DNA of 40,224 nt from Caulobacterales bacterium (GCA_947475655.1 CANJOB010000007.1:1-40224); one strand, 5' to 3'. Positions 16,768-27,723 are shown, counted from the stretch's first letter. Made by a program: numbers and translations. Notes: a model not told the origin generated them from the sequence alone.

Positions 16768-17661
16768 CTACCTCTGCCCCGACAGCCGGCGGCAGAGCTC
16801 GTCGAGCTGTTCCAGGGTGACGTAGCGCACGGTCACCGTCCCCTTGCCGCCCCTGTCGTCGATCGACACCTGCAGGCCGAGCGCCTCGCTCAGGTCCGAT
16901 TCCAGGGCGGCCGTGTCGGCGTCCTTGATGCCGGTGGCCAGGCCCGGCGTGCGCGGGGCCTTGGCCGACGGCTTGCGGGCCAGGGCCTCGGTGTCGCGCA
17001 CCGACAGGTGCTTTTCGATCACCCGCCGCGCCAGGCCGGGAATATCCGCCTCCTCGGCCGTGAGCAGGGCGCGGGCGTGGCCGGCGCTCAGCGCCCCTTC
17101 CGACAGATAGCCCTGCACCTCCGGCGGCAGCTGCAGCAGGCGAAGGGTGTTGGCCACGTGGCTGCGGCTCTTGCCCACCGCCTGGGCGATGTCGTCCTGG
17201 GTATGCGAATAGCGGTCGATCAGGGCGCGGTAGCCGAGCGCCTCTTCAAGCGAATTCAGATCGGCGCGCTGGACGTTCTCGACGATGGCGATCTCCAGCA
17301 CCGCGCGGTCGTCCAACTCGCGCACCACCACCGGAATCGTGCGCAGGCCGGCGATCTGCGCCGCGCGCCAGCGGCGCTCCCCGGCGACGATCTGAAACTC
17401 GCCCGGCTGATCGGGGGCCGGCCGCACCAGGATCGGCTGCAGCACGCCGCGCGTCTTCACCGTCTCGGCCAGGGATTCCAGCTCGGCCTTGTCGAAGTGC
17501 CGGCGCGGCTGGTCGGGATTGCGGCGCACCAGTTCGATCGGCGTTTCGCGCTGGCCGGCCGGCGGGGCGGGCGCGGCGGCGTCACCGCTGGCGGCATTGG
17601 CGTCGGACTCGCCCAGCAGGGCCGAGAGGCCCCGGCCCAGTCCGCGGCGTCCTTCAACCAT
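16768..17661 (-). CDS. parB: Chromosome-partitioning protein ParB
   Basis: 297 residues. The N-terminal RRGLGRGLSALLGE (5-18) is the peptide that stimulates ParA ATPase; the CTP-binding/clamp domain has GERRWRA at 94-100 and ENVQRADLN at 128-136; the helix-turn-helix IAQAVGKSRSHVANTLRLL (about 158-176) reads parS; the C-terminal dimer domain ends in LEQLDELCRRLSGQR. ParB loads at parS, slides along DNA using CTP and is pulled poleward by ParA. The start ATG at 17661 matches known Caulobacter ParB and has GGAG at a 6-base spacing; an ATG four codons upstream is possible. parA lies 23 bases upstream in the same operon. Confidence 0.97.
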   Translation of the reverse strand: MVEGRRGLGRGLSALLGESDANAASGDAAAPAPPAGQRETPIELVRRNPDQPRRHFDKAELESLAETVKTRGVLQPILVRPAPDQPGEFQIVAGERRWRAAQIAGLRTIPVVVRELDDRAVLEIAIVENVQRADLNSLEEALGYRALIDRYSHTQDDIAQAVGKSRSHVANTLRLLQLPPEVQGYLSEGALSAGHARALLTAEEADIPGLARRVIEKHLSVRDTEALARKPSAKAPRTPGLATGIKDADTAALESDLSEALGLQVSIDDRGGKGTVTVRYVTLEQLDELCRRLSGQR

Positions 17662-17684
17662 GGTCGTCTCCATTGCGGCGGCCT

Positions 17685-18476
17685 CTACGCGACCTGCGCC
17701 TGGCGGGCGCGTTCGCGGCTGACCACTTCCCGCGCCAGCTTCAGATAGGCTTGGCTGCCGGCGCACTTGAGGTCGTAGATCAGCACCGGCTTGCCGAACG
17801 ACGGCGCCTCGGACACCCGCACATTGCGGGGAATGACGGTCTCATAGACCTTGTCGCCGAAGTGAGTGCGCACGTCGCTGGCCACTTGGTCCGACAGGCT
17901 GTTGCGGCGGTCGTACATGGTCAGCACCACGCCCTGCAGCTCCAGCGAGGGATTGAGGCTGCCACGCACCAGCTCCACTGTGCGCATCAGCTGCGACAGG
18001 CCCTCCAGGGCGAAGAACTCGCATTGCAGCGGCACGAACACCGCGTCCGCCGCTGCCATGGCGTTGACGGTCAAAAGGTTCAGCGACGGGGGGCAATCGA
18101 TCAGCACATAGGTATAGCTGCCGCTCGTACGGATTAGGTCCAGGGCGTCGCGCAGGCGGAACGATCGGCGCTGCGCCGAGTGCAGTTCCATCTCCACCCC
18201 CGACAAGTCGGGGTCGGAAGGCAGCAGGTCCAGGCCCGGCAGGGCCGTTTTCAACGCGGCTTCCTGCACCGTCGCCTCGCCCATCAGCACGTCATAGAGG
18301 GTGACCTTGCGCGCGGCCCGGCCGATGCCTAGGCCGGTCGAGGCGTTGCCTTGCGGATCGGCGTCGATCAGCAGCACGCGTTCGCCAACCGCCGCCAGGG
18401 CGGTGCCGAGATTGATGGCGGTAGTGGTTTTTCCCACCCCGCCCTTCTGATTGGCCACGGCCAGAACGCGTAACAC
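17685..18476 (-). CDS. parA: Chromosome-partitioning ATPase ParA
   Basis: 263-residue Walker-type ATPase with the deviant P-loop KGGVGKT at 11-17, the signature DADPQGNAS, and VLIDCPPSLNLLT. ATP-bound ParA forms a nucleoid-associated gradient that guides the ParB-parS complex to the new pole. The start is a GTG whose G is shared with the last base of the rsmG stop codon (TAGTG), so translation is coupled; AAAGG lies about 10 bases upstream. It is transcribed with mnmG, rsmG and parB, a widespread origin-proximal arrangement. Confidence 0.97.
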   Translation of the reverse strand: MLRVLAVANQKGGVGKTTTAINLGTALAAVGERVLLIDADPQGNASTGLGIGRAARKVTLYDVLMGEATVQEAALKTALPGLDLLPSDPDLSGVEMELHSAQRRSFRLRDALDLIRTSGSYTYVLIDCPPSLNLLTVNAMAAADAVFVPLQCEFFALEGLSQLMRTVELVRGSLNPSLELQGVVLTMYDRRNSLSDQVASDVRTHFGDKVYETVIPRNVRVSEAPSFGKPVLIYDLKCAGSQAYLKLAREVVSRERARQAQVA

Positions 18477-19150
18477 TAGGGTATGACCTTTCGCAGCGGC
18501 TTGAGGCCGGAGACCTGCACGACCCGGCCGCGAGCATCACTCTGGCTGGGGTGGAGTTCTACCTCAAACTTCCAATATCTAGTAGCTTCCGTTAACTCAG
18601 ACACAACATCTTGACCCTTGAGGAACAGGCCGACCGTTTCGCCGCGCAGGTACGGCCGGGCGAAGTCCAGCAGTCTTACCATTGGAGCGCAGGCGCGGGC
18701 GGTGACAACCTCTACAGGACGGTCAACAACTTCGGCGCGGGCGTGGATAACTTCCGCCGGCAGGTCCAGAACGGTCACGACCTCGTTGAGGAAACGGCAC
18801 CGTTTGGCCATGCTTTCAACGAGGTAGACTCGGGCATTACCGCGGCCCTTGAGCAGCGCCGCCAGCACGATCCCCGGCAGGCCGGCGCCCGATCCAAGGT
18901 CGGCCCAGCGGTTCGCGCCCGGTATGACCGTCAGCAGCTGCGAACTGTCCAGAACGTGCCGCCGCCAGAAGTCCGGAAGCGAGGCCGGGCCGACCAGATT
19001 CATCACCGCGTTGCCGGCTTCGAGCATCTGGCGATAGCGCTCGAGATCGGAAATCTGCGCGTCCGTGGCGCCGCTTAGGGCCTGGAAGCCGTCCGCGCCC
19101 AAGGCCTCGGGGGCCGGCGGACGAGCCTCAGGCTGCGGCGCGGCGGACAT
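18476..19150 (-). CDS. rsmG: 16S rRNA (guanine-N7)-methyltransferase RsmG (GidB)
   Basis: 224 residues of the Rossmann-type SAM methyltransferase that modifies G527 of 16S r[25 protein letters not shown] and the SAM-binding [13 protein letters not shown] are clear, as is [17 protein letters not shown]. The family motif near the substrate site usually reads VTSRA; here it is VTARACAP, a mild change. It carries a proline/alanine-rich N-terminal tail of about 20 residues. The gene start overlaps the mnmG end by 23 bases, and its stop overlaps the parA GTG by one base. Confidence 0.95.
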   Translation of the reverse strand: MSAAPQPEARPPAPEALGADGFQALSGATDAQISDLERYRQMLEAGNAVMNLVGPASLPDFWRRHVLDSSQLLTVIPGANRWADLGSGAGLPGIVLAALLKGRGNARVYLVESMAKRCRFLNEVVTVLDLPAEVIHARAEVVDRPVEVVTARACAPMVRLLDFARPYLRGETVGLFLKGQDVVSELTEATRYWKFEVELHPSQSDARGRVVQVSGLKPLRKVIP

Positions 19151-21005
19151 GGGCCAGCAGGGCGGTCAGGGCGCCGGGGGTGACCCCCTCGATACGGGCG
19201 GCCTGGCCGAGGGTTTGCGGCCGCACCTTGGATAGTTTGGAGCGCACCTCGTTGGAGAGGCCGCCAATGGCCGCGTAGTCGAGTTCGGCCGGCAGGGTCA
19301 GGGCCTCGTCGTCGCGCAGCGCCGCCGCGTCAGCGGCCTGGCGGTCGAGATAGCCGGCGTAGGCGGCGTCGATCTCCACCTGTTCGCGGGCGTCGGCCGA
19401 CCATTGCGAGATCTGCGGCCAGACAATCGCCAGGCGGTCGAGAGTCACGTCCGGATAGGCCAGCAGATGGAAGACGTCGCGGCGCTGGCCGTCCTGGCCG
19501 ACCTTGATCCCGGCCTCGGCGGCCTGTTGCGGGCTCAGCCTCAAGGCCTTGGCCTGGTTTCGCACGTCAGCCAGGTCGGCGGCCTTGGCGGCCCAGGCGG
19601 CGGCGCGCGCCGCTCCCACCAAGCCCAACTCGATGCCGCGGTCCGTGAGCCGCTGGTCGGCGTTGTCGGCGCGCAGGGTCAGGCGGTACTCGGCCCGGCT
19701 GGTGAACATGCGATAGGGCTCGCTCACTCCTCGAGTGACCAAGTCGTCGATCATCACCCCGATATAGGCCTCGTCCCGGCGTAGCACGGCGGGCTCCTGA
19801 CTCCGCGCCGCCCGGGCGGCGTTCAAGCCGGCCATCAGCCCCTGGGCGCCCGCCTCCTCATAGCCGGTGGTGCCGTTGATCTGGCCGGCCAGGTAAAGCC
19901 CCGGCAGGCGCTTGGATTCAAGGCTGGGCAAGAGTTCGCGCGGGTCGACGTAGTCGTATTCGATGGCGTAGCCGTAGCGGATCACCTCCACCGCCTCGAG
20001 ACCGGAGATGGTGCGCAGGAACGCGAGCTGGGTTTCTTCGGAAACCGAGGTGGAGACACCGTTGGGATAGACAGTGTGGTCGTCGAGGCCTTCCGGCTCC
20101 AGGAACACCTGGTGGCTGGCGCGGTCGGCGAAGCGGACAACCTTGTCCTCGATCGACGGACAGTAGCGCGGGCCGATACCGGTGGCCCGGCCGCCATAGA
20201 CCGCCGATTCCCCCAGGCGGTCGGCGATAATCTGGTGGGTCTTCTCGTTGGTGTAGGTGACGCCGCAGGAGACCTGCGGTCCGGCGATGGGAAGCGCGCC
20301 CGCCGGGGTGAGGAACGAGAAAGTCACCGGGTGCTCGTCCCCGGCCTGGCTCTCGATCGAAGCCCAGTCGATGGTGCGGCCGTCCAGGCGAGCTGGAGTC
20401 CCCGTCTTCAAGCGCCCCATGTCGAAGCCCAGGCCGTACAGTCGGTCGGACAGCCCTATGGCGGGGGCTTCGCCGTGCCGGCCGGCGGGGGTGCGGGTCT
20501 CGCCGCGATGGATCACGCCTTTCAGGAACGTGCCGGTGGTCAGCACCACGGCGGGGGCGTGATAGGCGCCGCCGTTGCCGTCCAGCACCCCCACGACCCG
20601 CCGGCTCTCGACAATCAGGTCCTCAGCGGGGGCGGCGATAATGTCCAGGTTAGGCTGGGCCTTGAGCGCCGCTTGCATGGCCTCGCGGTAGAGCTTGCGA
20701 TCGATCTGCGCCCGAGGACCGCGCACGGCGGGGCCCTTGGAGCGGTTCAACAGTCTAAACTGGATGCCGGCGGCGTCGGCCATCCGGCCCATCAACCCGT
20801 CCAGGGCGTCGATCTCGCGCACCAGATGGCCCTTTCCCAGCCCGCCAATGGCTGGGTTGCAGCTCATCTCGCCGATGGTCTCGGCCTTGTGGGTCAGCAA
20901 AAGCGTGCGCGCGCCGGTGCGCGCCGAGGCCGCCGCGGCTTCACAGCCGGCATGGCCGCCGCCGATGACGATGACGTCCCAGGTGTTGTTCGAGGGCTCG
21001 GGCAT
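19128..21005 (-). CDS. mnmG: tRNA uridine-5-carboxymethylaminomethyl modification enzyme MnmG (GidA)
   Basis: 625-residue FAD-dependent enzyme that, with MnmE, installs the cmnm5 group on wobble U34 of several tRNAs. FAD site [14 protein letters not shown] with GGGHAG at 15-20; family motifs [46 protein letters not shown]-type [15 protein letters not shown] and [11 protein letters not shown] are intact. Normal length. The leader between it and mnmE contains two parS sites, so the promoter region of the mnmG-rsmG-parA-parB operon is bound by ParB, which could feed back on parAB expression (inference). Confidence 0.97.
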   Translation of the reverse strand: MPEPSNNTWDVIVIGGGHAGCEAAAASARTGARTLLLTHKAETIGEMSCNPAIGGLGKGHLVREIDALDGLMGRMADAAGIQFRLLNRSKGPAVRGPRAQIDRKLYREAMQAALKAQPNLDIIAAPAEDLIVESRRVVGVLDGNGGAYHAPAVVLTTGTFLKGVIHRGETRTPAGRHGEAPAIGLSDRLYGLGFDMGRLKTGTPARLDGRTIDWASIESQAGDEHPVTFSFLTPAGALPIAGPQVSCGVTYTNEKTHQIIADRLGESAVYGGRATGIGPRYCPSIEDKVVRFADRASHQVFLEPEGLDDHTVYPNGVSTSVSEETQLAFLRTISGLEAVEVIRYGYAIEYDYVDPRELLPSLESKRLPGLYLAGQINGTTGYEEAGAQGLMAGLNAARAARSQEPAVLRRDEAYIGVMIDDLVTRGVSEPYRMFTSRAEYRLTLRADNADQRLTDRGIELGLVGAARAAAWAAKAADLADVRNQAKALRLSPQQAAEAGIKVGQDGQRRDVFHLLAYPDVTLDRLAIVWPQISQWSADAREQVEIDAAYAGYLDRQAADAAALRDDEALTLPAELDYAAIGGLSNEVRSKLSKVRPQTLGQAARIEGVTPGALTALLAHVRRAAA

Positions 21006-21055
21006 GGGGCGCTTCCCATAGCGCCTGAGGGGTCTCGCGTCGATGTTTTACCCGT

Positions 21056-21071
21056 TGTTTCACGTGAAACA
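21056..21071. other. parS: parS centromere site 1
   Basis: Perfect 16-base palindrome TGTTTCACGTGAAACA, identical to the consensus ParB-binding site of most bacteria including Caulobacter. It lies in the leader of mnmG, about 6.7 kb from the predicted origin and 3.4 kb from parB. Confidence 0.97.
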
Positions 21072-21089
21072 TCGAGGCGGCCCGACCGC

Positions 21090-21105
21090 TGTTTCACGTG
21101 AAACA
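21090..21105. other. parS: parS centromere site 2
   Basis: A second perfect 16-base copy of the same palindrome, 34 bases centre-to-centre from site 1 (about three helical turns, so both face the same side of DNA). It ends 2 bases from the mnmE stop codon. Confidence 0.97.
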
Positions 21106-21107
21106 CG

Positions 21108-22445
21108 CTATTTGCCGATACAGAACGTGGAGAACACCCGCCCCAGGACTTCTTCTGCTCCTACACGCCCCGTCACGCGCTCCAGGGCGCGCGCCGCAAG
21201 CCGAACGTCTTCCGCCGCCAGCTCCGCGCCCTGTTCCGCCGAGACGATCGCCGCCCGCAGCCGGTCACGGGCCTCCAGCAGCCGCTCCTGGTGGCGCAGG
21301 CGGGTAGCGGCGGGGAAGTCCGCGCCGGTCAGCAAAGCCGTGGCGCGCGTCGTCAGCCAGGCCCGAACCGGGTCAGCCCCGTCCCGCAGCGACAGGCGCA
21401 GCACGTCCAGCCCGGCAATCCCCGACCATCCGTCCGCGGACATGGCGTCGCCGCCAGGCTTGAGGTCGGCCTTGTTGATCAGGCAAAGGTCGCCGGCCCG
21501 AGCCTCCAACCGCGCCTCAACCCAGCCGCCGTCACCCAGACTGCCGTCGACCACCAGCACGCGCACGTCGGCCTCCTCGGCCCAGGCGCGGGCGCGGCGC
21601 ACACCCTCGGCCTCGATCTCCTCGTCGGATTCCCGCATCCCGGCAGTGTCGGCCAGCAACAGCTGGTAGCCGGCCAGGACCAGGGGCTGTTCGATCACAT
21701 CGCGCGTCGTGCCGGGCGTGGGGGCGACAATGGCGGCGTTGCGGCCGACAAGGGCGTTGAGCAGGCTGGACTTGCCGGCGTTCGGAGCCCCGATCAGGGC
21801 GACTTTAAGTCCCTCGCGCACCCGCCGGCCACGCTCCGCGTCAACCAGGGCGGCCTCCAGTTCGCCGAGCAACCCGTCCAGCAGCGGCCGGGCGCGCGCC
21901 GCCACCTCGACCGGAAGGTCCTCGTCCGGGAAGTCGATCGCCGCCTCGAGAAAGGCCAGGGCCTCGACCAACCTTGTCCGCCAGGCGTCGTAGCGACGGC
22001 TGAGCGCCCCGCCGAGCTGGTCCAGCGCTTGGCGCGCTTGGCTGGCGGTCTCCGCCTCGACCAGATCCGCCACCGCTTCCGCCTGGGCCAGGTCGAGCTT
22101 GCCGTTGGCGAACGCTCGGCGGGTGAATTCGCCCGGCTGCGCCAGCCGCCCGCCCAGGGCCACCGCCGCCTGCAGCACGGCGCCGACCACGCCCGGCCCA
22201 CCGTGCAGGTGCAACTCGGCCATGTCCTCGCCGGTGTAGCTGGCGGGAAGGGGCATCCACAGCACCAGGGCCTGGTCGAGCCCGGCCCCGTCATGGCTCA
22301 GTCGCCGCAGACTAGCCCGCCGCGCCGGCGGCAGGTCGCCGGCCAAGGATCGCAGCATGTCCTCGGTCCCGGGACCGGACAGCCGCACGACCGCCAGGGC
22401 TGCGCGGCCGGGCGCGGTGGCCGGGGCGACGATGACGCCCGTCAT
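21108..22445 (-). CDS. mnmE: tRNA modification GTPase MnmE
   Basis: 445 residues. N-terminal tetrahydrofolate-binding domain ([20 protein letters not shown]), helical domain with the inserted G domain: P-loop GAPNAGKS at 219-226, GTTRD, DTAG and NKAD, and the C-terminal CIGK whose cysteine is invariant. It forms the cmnm5U34 enzyme with MnmG. It is upstream of mnmG on the same strand with twin parS in the 102-base gap. The initiation ATG at 22445 is 7 bases after the stop of DUF6489, consistent with co-transcription. Confidence 0.96.
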   Translation of the reverse strand: MTGVIVAPATAPGRAALAVVRLSGPGTEDMLRSLAGDLPPARRASLRRLSHDGAGLDQALVLWMPLPASYTGEDMAELHLHGGPGVVGAVLQAAVALGGRLAQPGEFTRRAFANGKLDLAQAEAVADLVEAETASQARQALDQLGGALSRRYDAWRTRLVEALAFLEAAIDFPDEDLPVEVAARARPLLDGLLGELEAALVDAERGRRVREGLKVALIGAPNAGKSSLLNALVGRNAAIVAPTPGTTRDVIEQPLVLAGYQLLLADTAGMRESDEEIEAEGVRRARAWAEEADVRVLVVDGSLGDGGWVEARLEARAGDLCLINKADLKPGGDAMSADGWSGIAGLDVLRLSLRDGADPVRAWLTTRATALLTGADFPAATRLRHQERLLEARDRLRAAIVSAEQGAELAAEDVRLAARALERVTGRVGAEEVLGRVFSTFCIGK

Positions 22446-22452
22446 GGCTCTA

Positions 22453-22698
22453 TCAGGACTTTCCGCCCATGGCGCCCGTGGCCGCCGCGGTCATCAGGTT
22501 GCGGAACTGCTCCTGCGCCCCGGCGCCGAAGCTCATCCAGTTCTTCATCAGCTCTTCCGGGGCGAGCATGTTGATGTTGGCGGAGAGGCGCTTTTGCATC
22601 TCGTTGACCAGGTGGTCGTTGAGCGGGGTCACATCCGGCAGGCGCATGAAGGCGCGCGCCTCCTCCGGCGTACAGTCGACTTCGATGGTCATCTTCAT
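22453..22698 (-). CDS. DUF6489 family protein
   Basis: 81 residues: [23 protein letters not shown] at the start, LVNEMQKRL, and [16 protein letters not shown]. This pattern matches DUF6489, a small alphaproteobacterial family of unknown function often found beside mnmE or phasin-like genes. No signal peptide; mostly helical by composition after residue 10. It ends seven bases before the mnmE start, so the two are likely one transcript. A phasin-type granule association is a guess based only on the helical middle. Confidence 0.85.
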   Translation of the reverse strand: MKMTIEVDCTPEEARAFMRLPDVTPLNDHLVNEMQKRLSANINMLAPEELMKNWMSFGAGAQEQFRNLMTAAATGAMGGKS

Positions 22699-22734
22699 GG
22701 GGTCGCCCGTTCACAAAACTTGCACGCAGTTAAG

Positions 22735-22762
22735 GGCGGTTGGCGCGGCGCGTCCAGCCGCC
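22735..22762 (-). other. Hairpin after GST stop codon
   Basis: Arms GGCGG-T-TGG (22735-22743) and CCA-G-CCGCC (22754-22762) around a 10-base GC loop, starting two bases beyond the GST stop. No T-tract follows, so at best it is a Rho-assisted stop or an mRNA 3'-end stabiliser between GST and DUF6489. Confidence 0.4.
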
Positions 22763-22764
22763 GT

Positions 22765-23382
22765 CTAACGGCCTTGCGCGGCGGCGCGACGGAAAGCCTC
22801 GCGCTCATAGAGCCGCCTGCGGTAGGCGGTCACCGAAGATGGTATGATGTCCTCGCCTAGCTTGAGCAGTCCGCTGGCGATGCCGAGCGGGAAGGTGACG
22901 GAGATGTCGGCCAGGGTCAGGCGGCCGCCGACCAGGAATTCGCGCCCATCCGCCAGCTGGCGTTCGAGCTGCGACATGCGGCGCTTGAAACCGTCGATGA
23001 TGAACCGGTGCACGGCGCTGGGCGGGGAGTCCTCCTCCCCCATCAACCGCACCCCCACCACCGTGCTCATGGGCGCGGCCAGGCCGGCCTCACCAAACAT
23101 GACGAACTGCAGGTAGTCGGCGAAACCCGCCTCGTCGGGCGAGACCACCAGCGGGGTCGGCCCATAGCGGGCGGCCAGGTACTGGGTCGCGGCGACGGAC
23201 TCGCTGATGATCGCGTCGCCGTCGACCATCACCGGCACGGTGCGTGACGGGTTCAAGGCCACGAACTCCGGATCGGAGTCGCGCAGCTGCACCGGTTTGA
23301 CCTGATAGGGCAGGCCCATCTCCTCGCAGGTCCAGAGGATGCGTATCCCGCGGGCGCCGCGCATGTGATAGACAGTAATCAC
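22765..23382 (-). CDS. Glutathione S-transferase family protein
   Basis: 205 residues with a thioredoxin-like N-terminal domain (about 1-80; TVYHMRGARGIRILWTCEEMG, NPSRTVPVMVDGDAIISES, where the cis-Pro and glutathione-binding ES pair are seen) and an all-helical C-terminal domain with the folding motif LTLADISVTFPL. The usual N-terminal catalytic Ser/Tyr/Cys position reads Ala-Arg-Gly here, so classical transferase activity is uncertain. The substrate is unknown. It sits between rho and DUF6489 on the same strand, 30 bases after the rho stop. Confidence 0.9.
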   Translation of the reverse strand: MITVYHMRGARGIRILWTCEEMGLPYQVKPVQLRDSDPEFVALNPSRTVPVMVDGDAIISESVAATQYLAARYGPTPLVVSPDEAGFADYLQFVMFGEAGLAAPMSTVVGVRLMGEEDSPPSAVHRFIIDGFKRRMSQLERQLADGREFLVGGRLTLADISVTFPLGIASGLLKLGEDIIPSSVTAYRRRLYEREAFRRAAAQGR

Positions 23383-23412
23383 GGCCTATCCTCCGTCAGA
23401 TATTCAGTTCGG

Positions 23413-24792
<1,380 letters not shown>

Positions 24793-24818
24793 GGTTCTAT
24801 TCTTCACATAGGGCGCGG

Positions 24819-24909
24819 CTCCGGCGGGAGGGCCGGAGTCCGGGCGGGAAATTTAAGTTGTCTCGATCCCAAAGGACCGGTCGTGTCGTTCAGGGATCGA
24901 ACCGGTCGT
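24819..24909 (-). promoter_or_regulatory. Structured rho leader: hairpin and inverted/direct repeats
   Basis: Three elements lie in the leader. A stem-loop with arms CTCCGGC (24819-24825) and GCCGGAG (24832-24838) is 26 bases from the rho start codon. An inverted repeat TCGATCCC (24863-24870) / GGGATCGA (24893-24900) has a 22-base loop. A direct repeat ACCGGTCGT occurs at 24876-24884 and 24901-24909. Rho genes elsewhere are autoregulated through their leaders; whether these elements serve that role is inference. Confidence 0.45.
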
Positions 24910-25000
24910 CGGCGCGTCGGCCGGCGGTTCGTATGAGGCGGGCGCGCAGCGTTTGAGCGCTACGCGGGTACCGCACGCAAACCACAGCCGCCCACAGCGG

Positions 25001-25465
25001 TCAAGGGCGGCCAAATTCCGTCGTCACGGCGATCACCATGACGATGGCCGCCAGGAACGGCAGTTCGTTGGTCGCGCGCCAGAACTTCTCGGGCTTCGTG
25101 TTGGTCCCGGCGGCGAACCGTTTGCGGGCTTTCGCCAGGTAGCCGTGCCAGGCGCTGAGGAACAGCACACCGCTCAGCTTGGCGATCATCCAGGGCTGGT
25201 GCAGGAACCCCCAGCCGCGGATTTTGGCATCCGCCAGGATCAGGCAGACGCCGAAAATGAAGGTGGCGATCATGGCCGGGTTGATAATGCCCTTGAGCAG
25301 TCGGCGCTCCATGGTCTGAAAGGTCGTATCCATCTCCGAGCCCGGCGTGGCCGAGCAGTGATAGACGTAGAGGCGCGGCAGGTAGAGCATCCCCGCCATC
25401 CAGGCGATCGCCGCCAGGATGTGCAAGCCGCGCAGCAGATCGTACTGTCCCGCCAGCCAGAGCAT
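25001..25465 (-). CDS. hemJ: Protoporphyrinogen IX oxidase HemJ
   Basis: 154-residue inner-membrane protein with four hydrophobic helices, e.g. LLRGLHILAAIAWMAGMLYL and AMIATFIFGVCLILA. The early histidine in GLHILA, and LPRLYVYHC, are family hallmarks of HemJ (UPF0093), the oxygen-independent type that oxidises protoporphyrinogen IX. With HemE and HemH beside it, three of the last four steps to haem are encoded together. Its ATG lies directly against the hemH stop codon. No HemG or HemY is seen. Confidence 0.94.
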   Translation of the reverse strand: MLWLAGQYDLLRGLHILAAIAWMAGMLYLPRLYVYHCSATPGSEMDTTFQTMERRLLKGIINPAMIATFIFGVCLILADAKIRGWGFLHQPWMIAKLSGVLFLSAWHGYLAKARKRFAAGTNTKPEKFWRATNELPFLAAIVMVIAVTTEFGRP

Positions 25466-26515
25466 CTAAGCCGTGCATCCTTCCCGGCGGGCGCACCGCC
25501 GCCATTGTTCGCCGCAGGCGGACGCCGCCGGCTCCACGCCCGGTGCTTCTAGCGCACCCGACACGACCCCGGCCAGGGCGGCGATGAAGTCACCCTGCAC
25601 GCCCAGAGCCGGAACTCTAAGATAGGTTTCCACCCCCAGGCCCGCCGCCAGTTCGGCATAATCCCGGTCCAGCTCGACCAGGGTCTCCACATGCTCCGAG
25701 ACGAAGGCGATGGGGACGATGATGATGCCTCGCCCGACCTCGGCGGCGTCGGCTATGGCCGCCGGCGCGTAGGGTCCGAGCCATTTCAGCCGCCCGACCC
25801 GGCTCTGGTAGCAGAGCCGCCAGTCCCAGTCCTCGCCCAGGCCTTTCGGCCCCAAGGCTCGGAGCACCGCGGCGCAGCTTTTTTCCACCTGCATGGCGTA
25901 GGGGTCGCCATCGTCCACCACCTGCTGCGGCAGGCCGTGGGCCGAGAACAGCAGCCGCAGGCCGCTGGGCTTGCCCGCCTTCTCCCACGTCCCCCGGATC
26001 ACCTTGGCGTGGGCGGAGGCCAGGCCGGCGAGATCGGGATAGCAGCACACGGTCCGATGGACTCCGCTTCCTCGGTAGGCGGCCTTCCAGGCGGCGAACG
26101 ACGACCCTGTCGTGGTGGTCGAGTACTGCGGGTAGAGCGGAAGCAGCACCACCTCGTCCGGCCCCCAGGCGGCGACCTCGCGGGCAGCCTGCGCGGTCAG
26201 CGGATGCCAATAACGCATGGCGATGAAGACACGGGTCTCAGCGCCGGATGCGGCGTTGGCCAAGGCGAGTTGGAGCGCATCGGCCTGTTTGCGCGTCTCC
26301 GGCAGCAGCGGCGAACCGCCGCCCATGAGCGCGTAGTTCGCACGGGCGGATTTGGCACGGGTGGTCGAGATCAGCGCCGCCAGCGCCAGACGGGCCGGGG
26401 CGGCCAGCCGGATGATTGCCTTGTCGCGGAACAGGTTGAACAGGAAGGGAGCCACCGCCTCCTGACGGTCTGGTCCCCCGAGGTTGAACAGGACGACGGC
26501 GACTTTTCGGCTCAT
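25466..26515 (-). CDS. hemH: Ferrochelatase
   Basis: 349 residues. Begins MSRKVAVVLFNLGGPD, with NLFRDKAIIRLA, ALMGGGSPLLPETR, MRYWHPLT, LLPLYPQYSTTTTGSS, LLFSAHGLPQ (catalytic His) and IAFVSEHVETLVELD. It inserts iron into protoporphyrin at the inner membrane. The ATG overlaps the hemE stop as ATGA (26512-26515), which fixes the start although the frame continues upstream through hemE. Confidence 0.96.
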   Translation of the reverse strand: MSRKVAVVLFNLGGPDRQEAVAPFLFNLFRDKAIIRLAAPARLALAALISTTRAKSARANYALMGGGSPLLPETRKQADALQLALANAASGAETRVFIAMRYWHPLTAQAAREVAAWGPDEVVLLPLYPQYSTTTTGSSFAAWKAAYRGSGVHRTVCCYPDLAGLASAHAKVIRGTWEKAGKPSGLRLLFSAHGLPQQVVDDGDPYAMQVEKSCAAVLRALGPKGLGEDWDWRLCYQSRVGRLKWLGPYAPAAIADAAEVGRGIIIVPIAFVSEHVETLVELDRDYAELAAGLGVETYLRVPALGVQGDFIAALAGVVSGALEAPGVEPAASACGEQWRRCARREGCTA

Positions 26516-27534
26516 TTGCCGGTCACGCGCGCCAGCACCTGCTCCACATGGGCGATCGGGGTGTCGGGCAGGATGCCGTGACCGAGGTTGAAGATGTACG
26601 GTCCCTCGCCCCAAGTCTGCAGATATTCCTCGACCCGCGCGTCCAGGGCCGGGCCGCCGGCGCGCAGCAGCAACGGGTCGAGCGCGCCCTGGATCGGTTT
26701 GAGGGCCTGCACCCGCTGCCCAAGGCCCAGCGGCGCGGTGGTGTCGAGGCCGACCGCGGCGACCGGGACCTTCACCGCATAGCGCTCGGCCAGGGCCGGG
26801 GCGCCACGCGGAAAGCCGATCACCGGCGTCTGCACCCCCCGCGCCCGCAGGCCGGCGATGATCGCCTGGTGGGTGCGGATGACGATGGTCTCGAACAGGC
26901 TGTCGGTTAAGGCCTCGGCCCAGCTCTCGAACAGCATCAGCGCCTGGGCGCCCGCCGCCGCCTGCATGGCCAGGTAGTCGACTGTGCCCTCGACCAGCAC
27001 ATCCAGCAGCGCCGCCAGATCGTCTGGATTGGTATAGGCGTAGGACCTGGCCTTCGACCGGTCGCTCGACCCGCCCTCGATCATGTAGGTGGCCACCGTC
27101 CACGGCGCCCCGGCGAACCCAATGAGCGCCTTGTCGGCGGGAAGGCCCGCGCGGACCAGCTTTAGCGTCTCGCCGACGGCGCTCAAGGCTTCCCCGGCTT
27201 GGCCGGTCAGATCCTTCATGCGGGCCAATTCGGGCATCTCGCCCAGCTTCGGCCCCTCACCGGCCTCGAACCAGACCTTCTGCCCAAGGGCTTTGGGCAG
27301 CAGCAGGATATCGGCGAAGACGATTGAGGCGTCGAACGGAAAGCGCCGCATCGGCTGCAGTGTCGCCTCCGCCGCCATCTCGGGGTTAAGGCAAAAGGCG
27401 ATAAAGTCTGGCGCGGATGCCCGCAGCGCGCGGTATTCCGGCAGGTAGCGCCCCGCCTGGCGCATGAACCACACCGGCGGCCTCGCCTGCTTCTCTCCGG
27501 CCAGTACGCGCAGGAACTTCGGATCGGCTTGCAT
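26512..27534 (-). CDS. hemE: Uroporphyrinogen decarboxylase
   Basis: 340 residues. The signature RQAGRYLPEYR is at 25-35; PFDASIVFADIL, GFAGAPWTVATYMIEGG and NLGHGILPDTP are conserved. It decarboxylates the four acetates of uroporphyrinogen III to give coproporphyrinogen III. AAGG lies 8 bases before the ATG. In Caulobacter crescentus hemE borders the chromosomal origin and its promoter is part of it; the same position is seen here, with 431 non-coding bases between hemE and the divergent RP001-type gene. Confidence 0.97.
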   Translation of the reverse strand: MQADPKFLRVLAGEKQARPPVWFMRQAGRYLPEYRALRASAPDFIAFCLNPEMAAEATLQPMRRFPFDASIVFADILLLPKALGQKVWFEAGEGPKLGEMPELARMKDLTGQAGEALSAVGETLKLVRAGLPADKALIGFAGAPWTVATYMIEGGSSDRSKARSYAYTNPDDLAALLDVLVEGTVDYLAMQAAAGAQALMLFESWAEALTDSLFETIVIRTHQAIIAGLRARGVQTPVIGFPRGAPALAERYAVKVPVAAVGLDTTAPLGLGQRVQALKPIQGALDPLLLRAGGPALDARVEEYLQTWGEGPYIFNLGHGILPDTPIAHVEQVLARVTGK

Positions 27535-27555
27535 GGCGAGCCTTAAAGCCCGTCC

Positions 27556-27564
27556 GGTGGATCA
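27556..27564 (-). promoter_or_regulatory. G-box-like DnaA site
   Basis: Reads TGATCCACC on the minus strand, one base off the Caulobacter G-box TGATCCACA, a moderate-affinity DnaA site. It is 22 bases from the hemE start codon, so DnaA bound here would also touch hemE expression. Confidence 0.5.
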
Positions 27565-27723
27565 TCTCAACCCACCCCTCTTCCTTCCTCTAATAAGATG
27601 ATTGGAATCTTGAAGGGTAGCGGCGATAGGGGCGAGGACGGCGGGGACGGATTGTGAGCGTCACCCTTCGCCCAGAGGCAATCCGCATCGGCGGCGCGGA
27701 ACGCCGACAGGCGCCGCCAGGTC

